The notes under the pieces were generated by a model. That model saw nothing but the letters and a program-made list of their open reading frames with translations. It searched no databases and was not told the origin of the DNA. A stretch of DNA of 64,000 bases from Parendozoicomonas haliclonae (lineage in GTDB: Bacteria > Pseudomonadota > Gammaproteobacteria > Pseudomonadales > Endozoicomonadaceae). The first letter of the stretch is position 1; every line of letters begins with the position of its first letter. Positions 55,094 to 63,364 of the stretch are shown here, in pieces. The stretch is taken from contig NZ_FWPT01000001.1 of NCBI RefSeq assembly GCF_900174585.1, forward strand, positions 372,001 through 436,000, given 5' to 3'. The position numbers and the translations under genes are program-made.

Positions 55094-56881
55094 ATGGCTC
55101 ATGAATGGAAAGGGTTTAAGGCTTTGGTCCTATATGTGCTTCTGGCCACTGTGCTGCCTGTGCAGAGCTGGGCCGATGGAGAGTATATCGAACAGTACAA
55201 CTTGTTTACTCAGCAGTTTCGTACGACCCGTTACACCCTGCTGAAAAATTACACACAGGTTTTGAACTCGTCTGAAAACAAGGAACGTAGCGATAATGAA
55301 CAATTGGCTCTGGATGACGGTAATGACCTGATTAAAGGCCTGTTTGATTTGCTGAAAAGCCTGAGATCCCCTGCCGATCTGTTTGAAGAAACAGAAGGGC
55401 TGGAAGAAATGGCCATTTTTTCAGAGGTTCAGCGGCAGGGTTTGGAGTGGGAGGGAGTTCTTAGGGAACCCCCGATCATCGATTTGGATCCAAACGATGA
55501 CGATAATGATGAGTATGTCTACACGCGAGGGCGTTTGCCCTGCACCTATCCGGAATCCTTTAAGAGCCCTCAATATCTGAACGAATATATGCAGAGCAAT
55601 AATTGTTCTATGGCTTCCTATCTGCTTCATCTTAAGGAAAACGGAGATAGCAAAGGGCAGCGTCTGGTTTTTGAGGCAGAACTGGAGGAGATCGATTTTC
55701 AGCTGGGGGCTGATCTTGATGTAAGCTACGAGCGCATGCGCCTGGCACTGTCCAGTGGCCGTAAGGACACCATACTTGACGCTTTGAAACGTATTGACGA
55801 TGGGGAGAAGACAGATTCCGGCGAGCTATTAAAAAATTATATGCTGGTAGGAATGCCAAATTACGATGGTCAGTTTTCCCAAAAATTCCAAAATTTAGGG
55901 AAGATGCTGGGTTTCACCGGAAAGTTTCTTCTGGTTTCCCTGAACCACGATGTCTTTATGGAGGAAAGGATACGTAGTCGATTCGATGGTTTTATTTTTC
56001 CGGGCGCTGATGACACCTTTTTTTACAACAAACAGGGGCCGTTTAAACCTTTCCAGTGGCAGGATATGAATGTCCAGAAAGTCGCTGACGAAGAATTGAT
56101 GTATCAACTGCTTTTTGGCTACATCATGGAGAAGGGTATACCAGCGCTGGGCACCTGTGCCGGAATCCAGCACCTTGCCCTGAAACAGGGCGGTCGGGTT
56201 AGCCTTATGGCCAACAGCATTGAAGGTAATAAAAAGGTTACGCTGGTACCCGGTACCCTGAATCATTTCTTTGGCCTGACCTCCACGCAGCAGAGTGATG
56301 CACTGAATGCATGCCGGTTATCACCCGTGACGTTTAGCACGACTCTGATGCACTCTTATATTGTCGATGAGCCCGGTTTAGATGTTACTGTTGGCAGTTA
56401 TCTTGCGGGCTCTGATCGGCCACTCATTATGGGAGCAAGCTATGGTGGTCATATCGCTACCTACCAGTTTCATCCGGAATATGTGGACTCCCATAATCTT
56501 AAAGATCCGAACCATTTGATCGTCACAAACCATTTCGAGCAGTTTCGGATCTACCGGGCAATGAAAGAGGCCGGTACGGAGTCCGGTTATGCTCCCGGAA
56601 TGAATGTCATGTTATCCCGACTGCAGAACTGCCTGGAAAACAGAGATATAGCACTCAATCAACCAGAATACTGGTTCAACGGCTCCCGGTCGGAAGAGCT
56701 GGTTCTTCCGGAGCAGTTGGACACATTGACGGTATATCTTGTGCCCGGTATGACCCCGGATACCATCAAGGAGATAAGATTCGGCAAGAGGATCATTGTT
56801 CAGGATCAGAAGACCGGTGCTAGCCTGACAGTAGTACCAGCCAATGACCGACAGCATATTGAGGTGAAGCCTGCCGGATAA
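55094..56881 (+). CDS. Exported class I glutamine amidotransferase-like hydrolase (C26 type)
   Basis: 595-residue protein with a signal peptide (LVLYVLLATVLPVQSWA, cleavage near residue 27). A class-I glutamine-amidotransferase/gamma-glutamyl hydrolase domain occupies about residues 250-490. The catalytic triad is visible: Cys355 in GTCAGIQHL, and His460 and Glu462 in FHPEY. Roughly 220 residues before and 100 after the domain are unlike any family I recognise; the N-terminal part has an acidic DPNDDDNDEY stretch. Possible substrates are poly-gamma-glutamates or gamma-glutamyl peptides. It stands alone, next to ogt. Confidence 0.8.
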   Translation: MAHEWKGFKALVLYVLLATVLPVQSWADGEYIEQYNLFTQQFRTTRYTLLKNYTQVLNSSENKERSDNEQLALDDGNDLIKGLFDLLKSLRSPADLFEETEGLEEMAIFSEVQRQGLEWEGVLREPPIIDLDPNDDDNDEYVYTRGRLPCTYPESFKSPQYLNEYMQSNNCSMASYLLHLKENGDSKGQRLVFEAELEEIDFQLGADLDVSYERMRLALSSGRKDTILDALKRIDDGEKTDSGELLKNYMLVGMPNYDGQFSQKFQNLGKMLGFTGKFLLVSLNHDVFMEERIRSRFDGFIFPGADDTFFYNKQGPFKPFQWQDMNVQKVADEELMYQLLFGYIMEKGIPALGTCAGIQHLALKQGGRVSLMANSIEGNKKVTLVPGTLNHFFGLTSTQQSDALNACRLSPVTFSTTLMHSYIVDEPGLDVTVGSYLAGSDRPLIMGASYGGHIATYQFHPEYVDSHNLKDPNHLIVTNHFEQFRIYRAMKEAGTESGYAPGMNVMLSRLQNCLENRDIALNQPEYWFNGSRSEELVLPEQLDTLTVYLVPGMTPDTIKEIRFGKRIIVQDQKTGASLTVVPANDRQHIEVKPAG

Positions 56882-56935
56882 ACGACAGATGAAGATTGCT
56901 GGACGCATTCTGAATAATTATGGGATCATCCGGCC

Positions 56936-57424
56936 ATGAATTATCAGCTGTATCACTCACCTCTGGGATTGTTGTTGCTGTTCAGCGATGGCAGTGCACT
57001 CAAGAAACTGACCTTTCTGGCCTCGGTGCGGGACTTTACCCCGGATGAGCTGTTCCAGAAACGCTCTGATGCCGTACTGACGGCCGCTACCCAGCAGCTG
57101 GATGAATGGTTTGCCGGATCCCGACGTGAGTTTGATCTGCCTTTGGCGCCTGATGGTACCCCTTTTCAGCAAAAGGTCTGGAAGGCTCTTCAGACGATTC
57201 CCTACGGTACAACCAGCACTTATGGTGAGTTGGCTGGCAAGCTTGGTCAGCCTTCATCGGCACGGGCTGTTGGTGCCGCTAATGGCAAAAATCCCATCGC
57301 TCTGATTATTCCCTGCCACCGGGTGATTGGTGCTGATGGTTCCCTGACCGGCTATGCCTTTGGTCTGGAAAAAAAGAAAAAGCTGCTTAGTCTGGAAGCG
57401 CAGTTGCAGCTCAGTCTTATCTAG
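56936..57424 (+). CDS. ogt: Methylated-DNA--protein-cysteine methyltransferase Ogt
   Basis: Ogt removes O6-alkyl groups from guanine by transfer to its own Cys. The 162-residue protein has the RNase-H-like N-terminal domain and the C-terminal domain with the active-site PCHRVIG. YGTTSTYGELA and AVGAANGKNP flank it. The length matches Ogt rather than Ada. It starts 54 bp after the hydrolase gene and converges with the next gene, whose stop lies 8 bp away. Confidence 0.95.
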   Translation: MNYQLYHSPLGLLLLFSDGSALKKLTFLASVRDFTPDELFQKRSDAVLTAATQQLDEWFAGSRREFDLPLAPDGTPFQQKVWKALQTIPYGTTSTYGELAGKLGQPSSARAVGAANGKNPIALIIPCHRVIGADGSLTGYAFGLEKKKKLLSLEAQLQLSLI

Positions 57425-57432
57425 TTATCTTT

Positions 57433-59346
57433 CTACTTGCCCGTTGCCAGACGATCATAGATTTCCTGGAAGAAGTGCATGCACAGTTTGGCTTCAATAG
57501 TGGCCTTGCCAATGGTTTCATCAGAAAGATCCAGATCTTTCTGATCTTCTCTTAGGTCTGCCGGGGTATCCAGCGTAGTGCTGAGGCGCTGTCCGCTCAT
57601 CTGGCCAGTAATGTTGGTGGCCAGACGTTCGCAGCTTGTACGCAGCGATTCAGGAATCCCATCCAGTACCTGTGTGATTTTGCCGCGGTCAGCAACATCC
57701 ATCTGGATCAGCAGATCGGTCATGTAAAAGCTGAAGGTGAAAAATTCCGTAGTCAGCTCCTGCAGCTCTCGTAATCGACCATCCATGGTTTCCTGCAAAC
57801 GGGTTAACTCCGTCAGACTGTCTGCAGACTCAGACATCTGCTGAATATCCTCTGCCAATTGGTTGCCATAGATAATGGGCAGGGCGGTGATTCGATTAAC
57901 CATGCCGGCAATCAACAGAGCATGTGGACGTGAGCTGGTACGCAGGGCCGAGGCCATAGCATTACTGAAGCCTTCCATTTCACTGGTAAAGGCATCGACC
58001 CGGTTGAGCGTGAGGGATGAGGCAAAGAAGCGTAGCGTGAGATTAAGAGCCAGCTCCTGTTGAGATGTTCGCGGGGAAGGCAGCGCAGTGACAGCGGCCT
58101 GCAATTTGGGTAGATCCCCCGGATTGATATGGGAGAGCTGGATCTGCTGCCGTGATGCGGCCCGCGCACTGTAATCCACAAATGGGGACGATGATTTTTT
58201 GAGATCGTTAAAGCTGCTTTCGAGCAGATTCCTGATCCTGTCTCGGTTCTGCTTCTTGGCGCAGATCAGCTTCTGGAAGCGATCGCCAATGATGCGCGCG
58301 GTCGAGATCAGGTAAGACTCATTCACGCGTTCATCCTGTATACGGATATGGAAAGCAGTGAAATCATCCGCTGCTGCCTCGATCAGGCTTTCAAGTAATC
58401 TGGAATCCGGCTGGATGCCGGACTGTGTTTTCAGATCTTCATTCAGATACTGCTCCAGACTATCCGTACCCAGAAAAGCTTCCCAATCCGATGTGTGATC
58501 CCGCGTGCACAGTAGCGGCTTCTGCATGGCTACAGGCGAGGCTTCGTGAGTCGTCTGAGGCTCGGCCTTGCTGGTGGGCGGCAGGGAGACTGATGATCTT
58601 GCGGGCTTCTTTTTCTTTTTGGTTGCTGGTGGTGCCTTTTTCTTGCTGCGAGCCCTGCCTCGCCCCTTGCTTGCTGTTGGCGTGCTTTTGGAGGTGGTAA
58701 TTGTTTCGGTTGCCAGATCCTGTACTGAGGTGTCCAGCTCCTGTTCCAGAGTGTCTGAACCACTGCCCTGAGATGAGCTGTCCAGAGAGGAGCGGTCTGT
58801 ATCTATACCGGAATCCTGGGAGTCAGGTTCCAGATCATCACTTGTCAGAAAGCTCTGTGGAATGGAGGGGCAAGGTTTGACCGCCAGAATAAAAGGCAGC
58901 CCGGATTTATCAATCCAGGATTGCGCTGTTTTCAGCTGTGCGTCATCAAAGGGGGCGCCGGTTTCGTAGGTGCGCTCATCACGCCGATAAAAGACAACTC
59001 TCTCGGCATCGCGAGCAGCTGAGTAGTGGAGGCTGTCGATGCGCACATGGGCAGCATCCTGGTCTATAAAGGTCTGCCCCATCGAAGCACTGAGGTGTGG
59101 ATACTGATAATTGGCCGGGATAATTAACAGCCGTGAGAAAGAGCTGATAAAGAACTTCGCACCTTTCCCTTTGCCCAGCCCCTTGGCCCATTGAGCACGT
59201 GGTATTTGAATAAATCCGTTGGCAAAGTGGCGAGCCTTCCAGCGCTGGAAACGACCGGCATCTGCTTTAGGTCCTAATACAGGGGCTTCAGCCTGTTTTG
59301 CGGCGGCTTGCTGTGTGGCTGGTTGTTGGGTCGTCAGCATATCCAT
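57433..59346 (-). CDS. Orphan protein with poly-Lys block, 637 residues
   Basis: No family is recognised. The ATG at 59346 (MDMLTTQQP) has TAAGAG upstream; an in-frame TTG 12 codons earlier lacks support. Residues about 1-160 look globular (FINSS-like basic core, DAERVVFYRRDERTYETGA). Residues about 185-250 are disordered, Ser/Asp-rich and then extremely basic (KGRGRARSKKK, then ATKKKKKPAR), resembling a bipartite nuclear localisation signal or a histone-H1 tail. The last 370 residues are helical (LQAAVTALPSPR, LQETMDGRLRELQEL). No signal peptide is seen. An effector or nucleic-acid-binding role is speculation. Confidence 0.7.
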   Translation of the reverse strand: MDMLTTQQPATQQAAAKQAEAPVLGPKADAGRFQRWKARHFANGFIQIPRAQWAKGLGKGKGAKFFISSFSRLLIIPANYQYPHLSASMGQTFIDQDAAHVRIDSLHYSAARDAERVVFYRRDERTYETGAPFDDAQLKTAQSWIDKSGLPFILAVKPCPSIPQSFLTSDDLEPDSQDSGIDTDRSSLDSSSQGSGSDTLEQELDTSVQDLATETITTSKSTPTASKGRGRARSKKKAPPATKKKKKPARSSVSLPPTSKAEPQTTHEASPVAMQKPLLCTRDHTSDWEAFLGTDSLEQYLNEDLKTQSGIQPDSRLLESLIEAAADDFTAFHIRIQDERVNESYLISTARIIGDRFQKLICAKKQNRDRIRNLLESSFNDLKKSSSPFVDYSARAASRQQIQLSHINPGDLPKLQAAVTALPSPRTSQQELALNLTLRFFASSLTLNRVDAFTSEMEGFSNAMASALRTSSRPHALLIAGMVNRITALPIIYGNQLAEDIQQMSESADSLTELTRLQETMDGRLRELQELTTEFFTFSFYMTDLLIQMDVADRGKITQVLDGIPESLRTSCERLATNITGQMSGQRLSTTLDTPADLREDQKDLDLSDETIGKATIEAKLCMHFFQEIYDRLATGK

Positions 59347-59542
59347 TGCTCTCTTACCTAACCGTCTTGTTATTTGTGACAAGAGATTACAGAGAAAGAG
59401 TGCATGGAGCCGGCTGAGTGTCAGCAGGGCTAACAGTTTGGTAAGAGTGGCTGACTGATAACCAACTTGTTAGGTGTTCCCGTTAAATAATGTTATCGGA
59501 GGTCTTACATAATGTTAGGGAAAATCTTAATAGGTGACAGGA

Positions 59543-60526
59543 ATGTTCAGGAATCTTTCTTCATCAAACGGCGGCATGAATCGTGAGTATCAACGGCATG
59601 CGCGAGGCCGGCATCATGATGTTCCAGCTCAACAGTCTCAGGAAGGTGAGCTGCAAAGAGGCGTGTCTTACCGCGATCGCTCCCCATGCTCTGACAGACG
59701 ATTAATGGAGCGGAATGCTTATCCTCTTAGTCGAGACCTGTCTGGTAATAGCCGGAGTGAAAATGTCAGAATGCTTCAGGTGGCTGTCCGGGTTGGCAAC
59801 TGGGATAAGGCGGTCGATTACGCCGCTGCTGTGCTGCAAGGTGGCGCACGTGTGAGTTTGTCAGAGCTGAACAGCCAGGATTGGGTGGGACACCCCAACG
59901 GTATTATGTTAGGCGCGCTGTTAACAGGCTTTGATGCAGTCCGTCATGGCGATGCTGTTCATACCATGGTTAACCACTCCCTGAGTCGGGTGATATATAT
60001 TTATTCAAGTATGACGATGGGTGCACAGGCCAAAGCGCGTCTGCAATACCTAAGAGCTTTGGTAACCCTCTTCAAGGTGTATCTGGATGTCCAGTTAGCG
60101 GATAGTGACAGGGAGCTGTTTCACTATATTTCTATAGGCATACGCAGAGATGTCTTGACGCATACTTTTCCGTTAGAGCAGTTTTATCCACAGTTTGATT
60201 TGCAGGGGGCGGTTCCATTTCAGCGATATGATCTGAATAGACGGGGCGCATTGAAAATGCAGCAGTATCTGGATTGTGTTTTAAAACTGGCAAATGGGAT
60301 TGAAGAGGAAGTCAGTCAGGATGAACTGGCACTTTGTTGTACACAGAACTACTCGGCAGTGGATTGTGATGCAACCAGTGACATTTCTAATCTTGGCTCT
60401 GCCCCTATTGCAGGGTTGCAGAGTCAGGAAATCTCACAGCAGGAAGCGTACAGTCTTTATATGTCTTCGCTTCAGGGCGGGAGTATTCCATTCTTGCTGA
60501 AATCTTTGATGACACAGCTGCTGTAA
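59543..60526 (+). CDS. Orphan protein with Arg/Ser-rich N-terminus, 327 residues
   Basis: No family is recognised. The ATG (MFRNLSSSNGG) follows TAGGTGACAGGA; the in-frame GTG three codons upstream is an alternative. Residues 1-70 are disordered and rich in Ser, Arg and His, a composition often seen in secreted effectors. About 75-250 are helical, with a hydrophobic stretch (GIMLGALLTGFDAVRHG). The last 50 residues are acidic then hydrophobic. It is divergent from the preceding orphan gene. Confidence 0.65.
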   Translation: MFRNLSSSNGGMNREYQRHARGRHHDVPAQQSQEGELQRGVSYRDRSPCSDRRLMERNAYPLSRDLSGNSRSENVRMLQVAVRVGNWDKAVDYAAAVLQGGARVSLSELNSQDWVGHPNGIMLGALLTGFDAVRHGDAVHTMVNHSLSRVIYIYSSMTMGAQAKARLQYLRALVTLFKVYLDVQLADSDRELFHYISIGIRRDVLTHTFPLEQFYPQFDLQGAVPFQRYDLNRRGALKMQQYLDCVLKLANGIEEEVSQDELALCCTQNYSAVDCDATSDISNLGSAPIAGLQSQEISQQEAYSLYMSSLQGGSIPFLLKSLMTQLL

Positions 60527-60544
60527 TAAGCGCAAGGTGTAAGA

Positions 60545-60570
60545 GGCTCAAGGTCTATAGACCTTGAGCC
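60545..60570. terminator. Perfect 26-bp palindrome between convergent genes
   Basis: GGCTCAAGGTCTA is followed without a gap by its exact reverse complement. It lies between the orphan gene (+) and fhs (-) stops. No T-run on either side argues against a normal intrinsic terminator, but as a hairpin in either RNA it could still mark transcript ends. Confidence 0.5.
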
Positions 60571-60583
60571 CTAAACAGAACAA

Positions 60584-62338
60584 TTAACTCAGGTTGATGA
60601 TGTTGCCGTCTTCATCAATATCAATCTGCATATAACCCGGCAGAGAACCCAGCCCAGGCATGGTCATAACGGAACCGCAAAGGGCATACACAAACCCGGC
60701 ACCTGCAGAGAGGCGAACTTCCCGAACCGGAACCTCAAAGCCGGTTGGCTCACCTTTCAGATTCGGGTCGTGGGAAATAGAAAGCTGGGTCTTGGCCATA
60801 CATACCGGTAGATGATCATAGCCCTTGGCTTCCAGTTCGGCGATCTGTGCTTTGGCCTGCTCACTGATTACAACCTTGCTGCCGCCATATCCTTTCACGA
60901 CCAGATCGTTGAGTTTGGTGGTGATAGTATCTTCACAGTTGTACAGATACTGGAAGTAAGGTTTCTGGGCGTTGCAGACCCGTTCAATCTCGTTGGCAAC
61001 AGCCATGCAACCTTCACCGCCATGGGCAAAACCTTCGCTGATGGCAGCACCATCGGCACCCAGCTCTTTGGCTTTCTCCAGCAGCCAGCCCAGTTCATCG
61101 AGAGTATCTTCCGGGAAACGGTTGATCGCTACGACACAAGGCAGGCCGTACTTCTTCACATTGTTGATATGGAAGCGCAGGTTGCTGATGCCTTTTTCCA
61201 GAGCTGGCAGGTTTGGATCAATCATGCCGCGATCCAGTTTACGGCCAGCCACTACCTGAAAATCACCGGAGTGGGATTTCAAACCACGCAGAGAGCAAAC
61301 CAGAGCAACAACATCCGGAGACTTACCGCCGGCACGCACTTTGATATTGCAGTACTTCTCCAGACCCATATCAGAGCCGAAGCCGGCTTCGGTGACCACA
61401 TAATCTGCCAGCTTGAGAGCCAGCTGATCCGCCACGATAGATGAGTTACCGTGGGCAATATTGGCAAATGGGCCGGCATGAACAAAGCAGGCACCGCCTT
61501 CCAGATTTTGCATCAGGGTTGGTTTGATGGCTTCCTTCATAATGGCCGCCATAGCGCCTGCAACCTGCAGGTCTTCTGCGGTCACAGGTTCGCCATCATG
61601 GTTATAGGCCATGATTACTTTGCCAAACCGGGCTCGCATATCTTGCAGGCTGGTGGCCAGCGCCAGAATCGCCATCAGTTCAGACGCAACGGTAATATCA
61701 AAACCTTCTGGGCGCGGGATGCCGTTTTCATTGGTGCTTGCACCACAGGTTTTCTGGCCCACTGTGATCTGACGCAAAGCGCGATCGTTATGGTCAACCA
61801 CTCGGCGCCAGACAATACGAGCAGGGTCAATACGCAGAGCCTTTAGGCCAGTGCGCTGTTCAAACGCTTCATAACCTTCACGTTCTTCGTGGAAGACGCG
61901 GGTGTCCAGTGCTGCGGAACCCAGATTGTGAGCACTGGTAATCGCGTGGATATCACCGGTCAGGTGCAGGTTAAAGTCTTCCATCGGAACGACTTGCGCA
62001 TAACCACCACCGGCGGCACCGCCCTTGATACCAAACACCGGTCCCATACTTGGCTGACGAATACAGCTGATGGCATTACGACCAATCTTGTTCAGACCCA
62101 TGGTAATGCCGATGGTGTTAACGGTCTTGCCTTCACCAAACGGGGTTGGCGTGGTGGCAGTAACCAGCACCATGCGGCCATCGGGTTTATGTGCAAGGTC
62201 TTTACCGGCGGCAAGGCTGATTTTGGCTTTGTAGTGGCCGTAGGGCTCCACATGCTCTGTTTGCAGTCCAAGCTGGTCCGCCAGCTCGGTAACAGGCATC
62301 AGTTTCGCGTCCCTGGAGATTTCAATATCCGACTTCAC
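60584..62338 (-). CDS. fhs: Formate--tetrahydrofolate ligase
   Basis: Fhs makes 10-formyl-THF from formate, THF and ATP, feeding purine and fMet synthesis. The 584-residue protein starts with GTG behind AAAGG. The ATP loop is TPFGEGKT (about residues 65-72). GGAAGGGYAQVVPMED, NIAHGNSS and TEAGFGSDMGLEKY are family motifs. It is about 25 residues longer than usual at the N-terminus. It stands alone between an orphan gene and a 337-bp gap. Confidence 0.96.
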   Translation of the reverse strand: MKSDIEISRDAKLMPVTELADQLGLQTEHVEPYGHYKAKISLAAGKDLAHKPDGRMVLVTATTPTPFGEGKTVNTIGITMGLNKIGRNAISCIRQPSMGPVFGIKGGAAGGGYAQVVPMEDFNLHLTGDIHAITSAHNLGSAALDTRVFHEEREGYEAFEQRTGLKALRIDPARIVWRRVVDHNDRALRQITVGQKTCGASTNENGIPRPEGFDITVASELMAILALATSLQDMRARFGKVIMAYNHDGEPVTAEDLQVAGAMAAIMKEAIKPTLMQNLEGGACFVHAGPFANIAHGNSSIVADQLALKLADYVVTEAGFGSDMGLEKYCNIKVRAGGKSPDVVALVCSLRGLKSHSGDFQVVAGRKLDRGMIDPNLPALEKGISNLRFHINNVKKYGLPCVVAINRFPEDTLDELGWLLEKAKELGADGAAISEGFAHGGEGCMAVANEIERVCNAQKPYFQYLYNCEDTITTKLNDLVVKGYGGSKVVISEQAKAQIAELEAKGYDHLPVCMAKTQLSISHDPNLKGEPTGFEVPVREVRLSAGAGFVYALCGSVMTMPGLGSLPGYMQIDIDEDGNIINLS

Positions 62339-62675
62339 GCAGCAATACCTTTACACGTTGTTAGATGTTTGACTGCCAAGGAGCATGCCTGAGTGTTTAA
62401 CGCAAAAAATTGATTTGCATCAAAAATGGCGGGTTTGGAAAGGGAAGGCAGTATGGTGAATTGTTTGGGAGTTCCCGGAAAATTGATAGAGCCAATTAAC
62501 TCTGGAGGATAGTAATTAATTTCAATAAGTTTCGTTGTTATACGTAGGTTGCGGATGCAAAAGCGAAATTCCTTCTAGGCCTTTTTACTTGGTTTTATGG
62601 TGCAAGTAAGGGTTAAATCGATTCGTAGTAAATCAATAGAATGCCTTATCTATTGTTATCACAAGCACTTGTGTC
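62339..62675. promoter_or_regulatory. fhs-GNAT divergent intergenic region
   Basis: The 337-bp gap is AT-rich and holds no gene I can support. It must contain the fhs promoter. At its right end a CACAAG-CA-CTTGTG inverted repeat (62660-62673) stops two bases before the GNAT start and overlaps where a ribosome-binding site would be. No other structure or RNA is recognised. Confidence 0.35.
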
Positions 62676-63305
62676 ATGTTGAAAGAATACATAGTCGAGA
62701 AACTGAACTCTTCATCTGTTGATGATGTTGCCAGCCTGATTGTTTCCGTATTTATGGAGAGGGAACCGCTGGCGATGCTGGATTCCTCTGATGGAAATGA
62801 GTTCAAGGTTTATCTGACCAACCTGGGAACTCGGGCTGCGCAAACAGGTATGAGCCTTGTGGCTCGCTGTCGGTTCAGCAACAGAGTTGTTGGAGCAGTC
62901 ATTTGTGCAGATCTGGCTGGTGCTCACCATGGTGAAGATGAGGGTGGAGACGCTGACCCGATAGAAGTTATGGTGGAGAAGCTGAATAGCGACTATTTCG
63001 GTCAAACCTCTCCAGAAAGTGGCCAGTATTTCAGCATTAAATTTATTGCAGCCTCTGCAGATTTCACTGGGCAGGGAATGGTGACCGACTTGATCGAACA
63101 GTCATTGCAGATAGCTCAGGAAAAAGGTTTTGTCTTTGCCCATACGGAAGCATCGGGCAATATTTCCCAGCATATGTTTATGAACAAGTTTGGCTTTGTT
63201 GAGAAAAACGCTATCGCCTACAGCGAATTTACCTTGAATGATGCACAACCGTTTGCCGCTGTTCAGGGGCATAAGGGTATCAAACTGTTGATAAAGTCGT
63301 TGTGA
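62676..63305 (+). CDS. GNAT family acetyltransferase-like protein
   Basis: 209-residue protein. The C-terminal half has the acetyl-CoA binding pattern: AASADFTGQGMVTDLIEQSL (motif A, with GQGMVT in place of the classical QxxGxG/A) and FMNKFGFVEKNAI at the end of the domain. The N-terminal half is acidic (HHGEDEGGDADP). Substrate is unknown. The start ATG lacks a clear ribosome-binding site and lies behind a small palindrome. It converges on moeA across a hairpin. Confidence 0.75.
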   Translation: MLKEYIVEKLNSSSVDDVASLIVSVFMEREPLAMLDSSDGNEFKVYLTNLGTRAAQTGMSLVARCRFSNRVVGAVICADLAGAHHGEDEGGDADPIEVMVEKLNSDYFGQTSPESGQYFSIKFIAASADFTGQGMVTDLIEQSLQIAQEKGFVFAHTEASGNISQHMFMNKFGFVEKNAIAYSEFTLNDAQPFAAVQGHKGIKLLIKSL

Positions 63306-63312
63306 TGTTAAA

Positions 63313-63346
63313 TAGAGGGAGAGGAGAGTTATCACCTCTCCCTCTA
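63313..63346. terminator. Hairpin between GNAT gene and moeA
   Basis: TAGAGGGAGAGG and CCTCTCCCTCTA form a perfect 12-bp stem with a 10-nt loop, placed between two convergent stops. No T-run follows, but the position supports bidirectional transcript ending. Confidence 0.65.
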
Positions 63347-63364
63347 GAGACTCTAAGATGGGGA

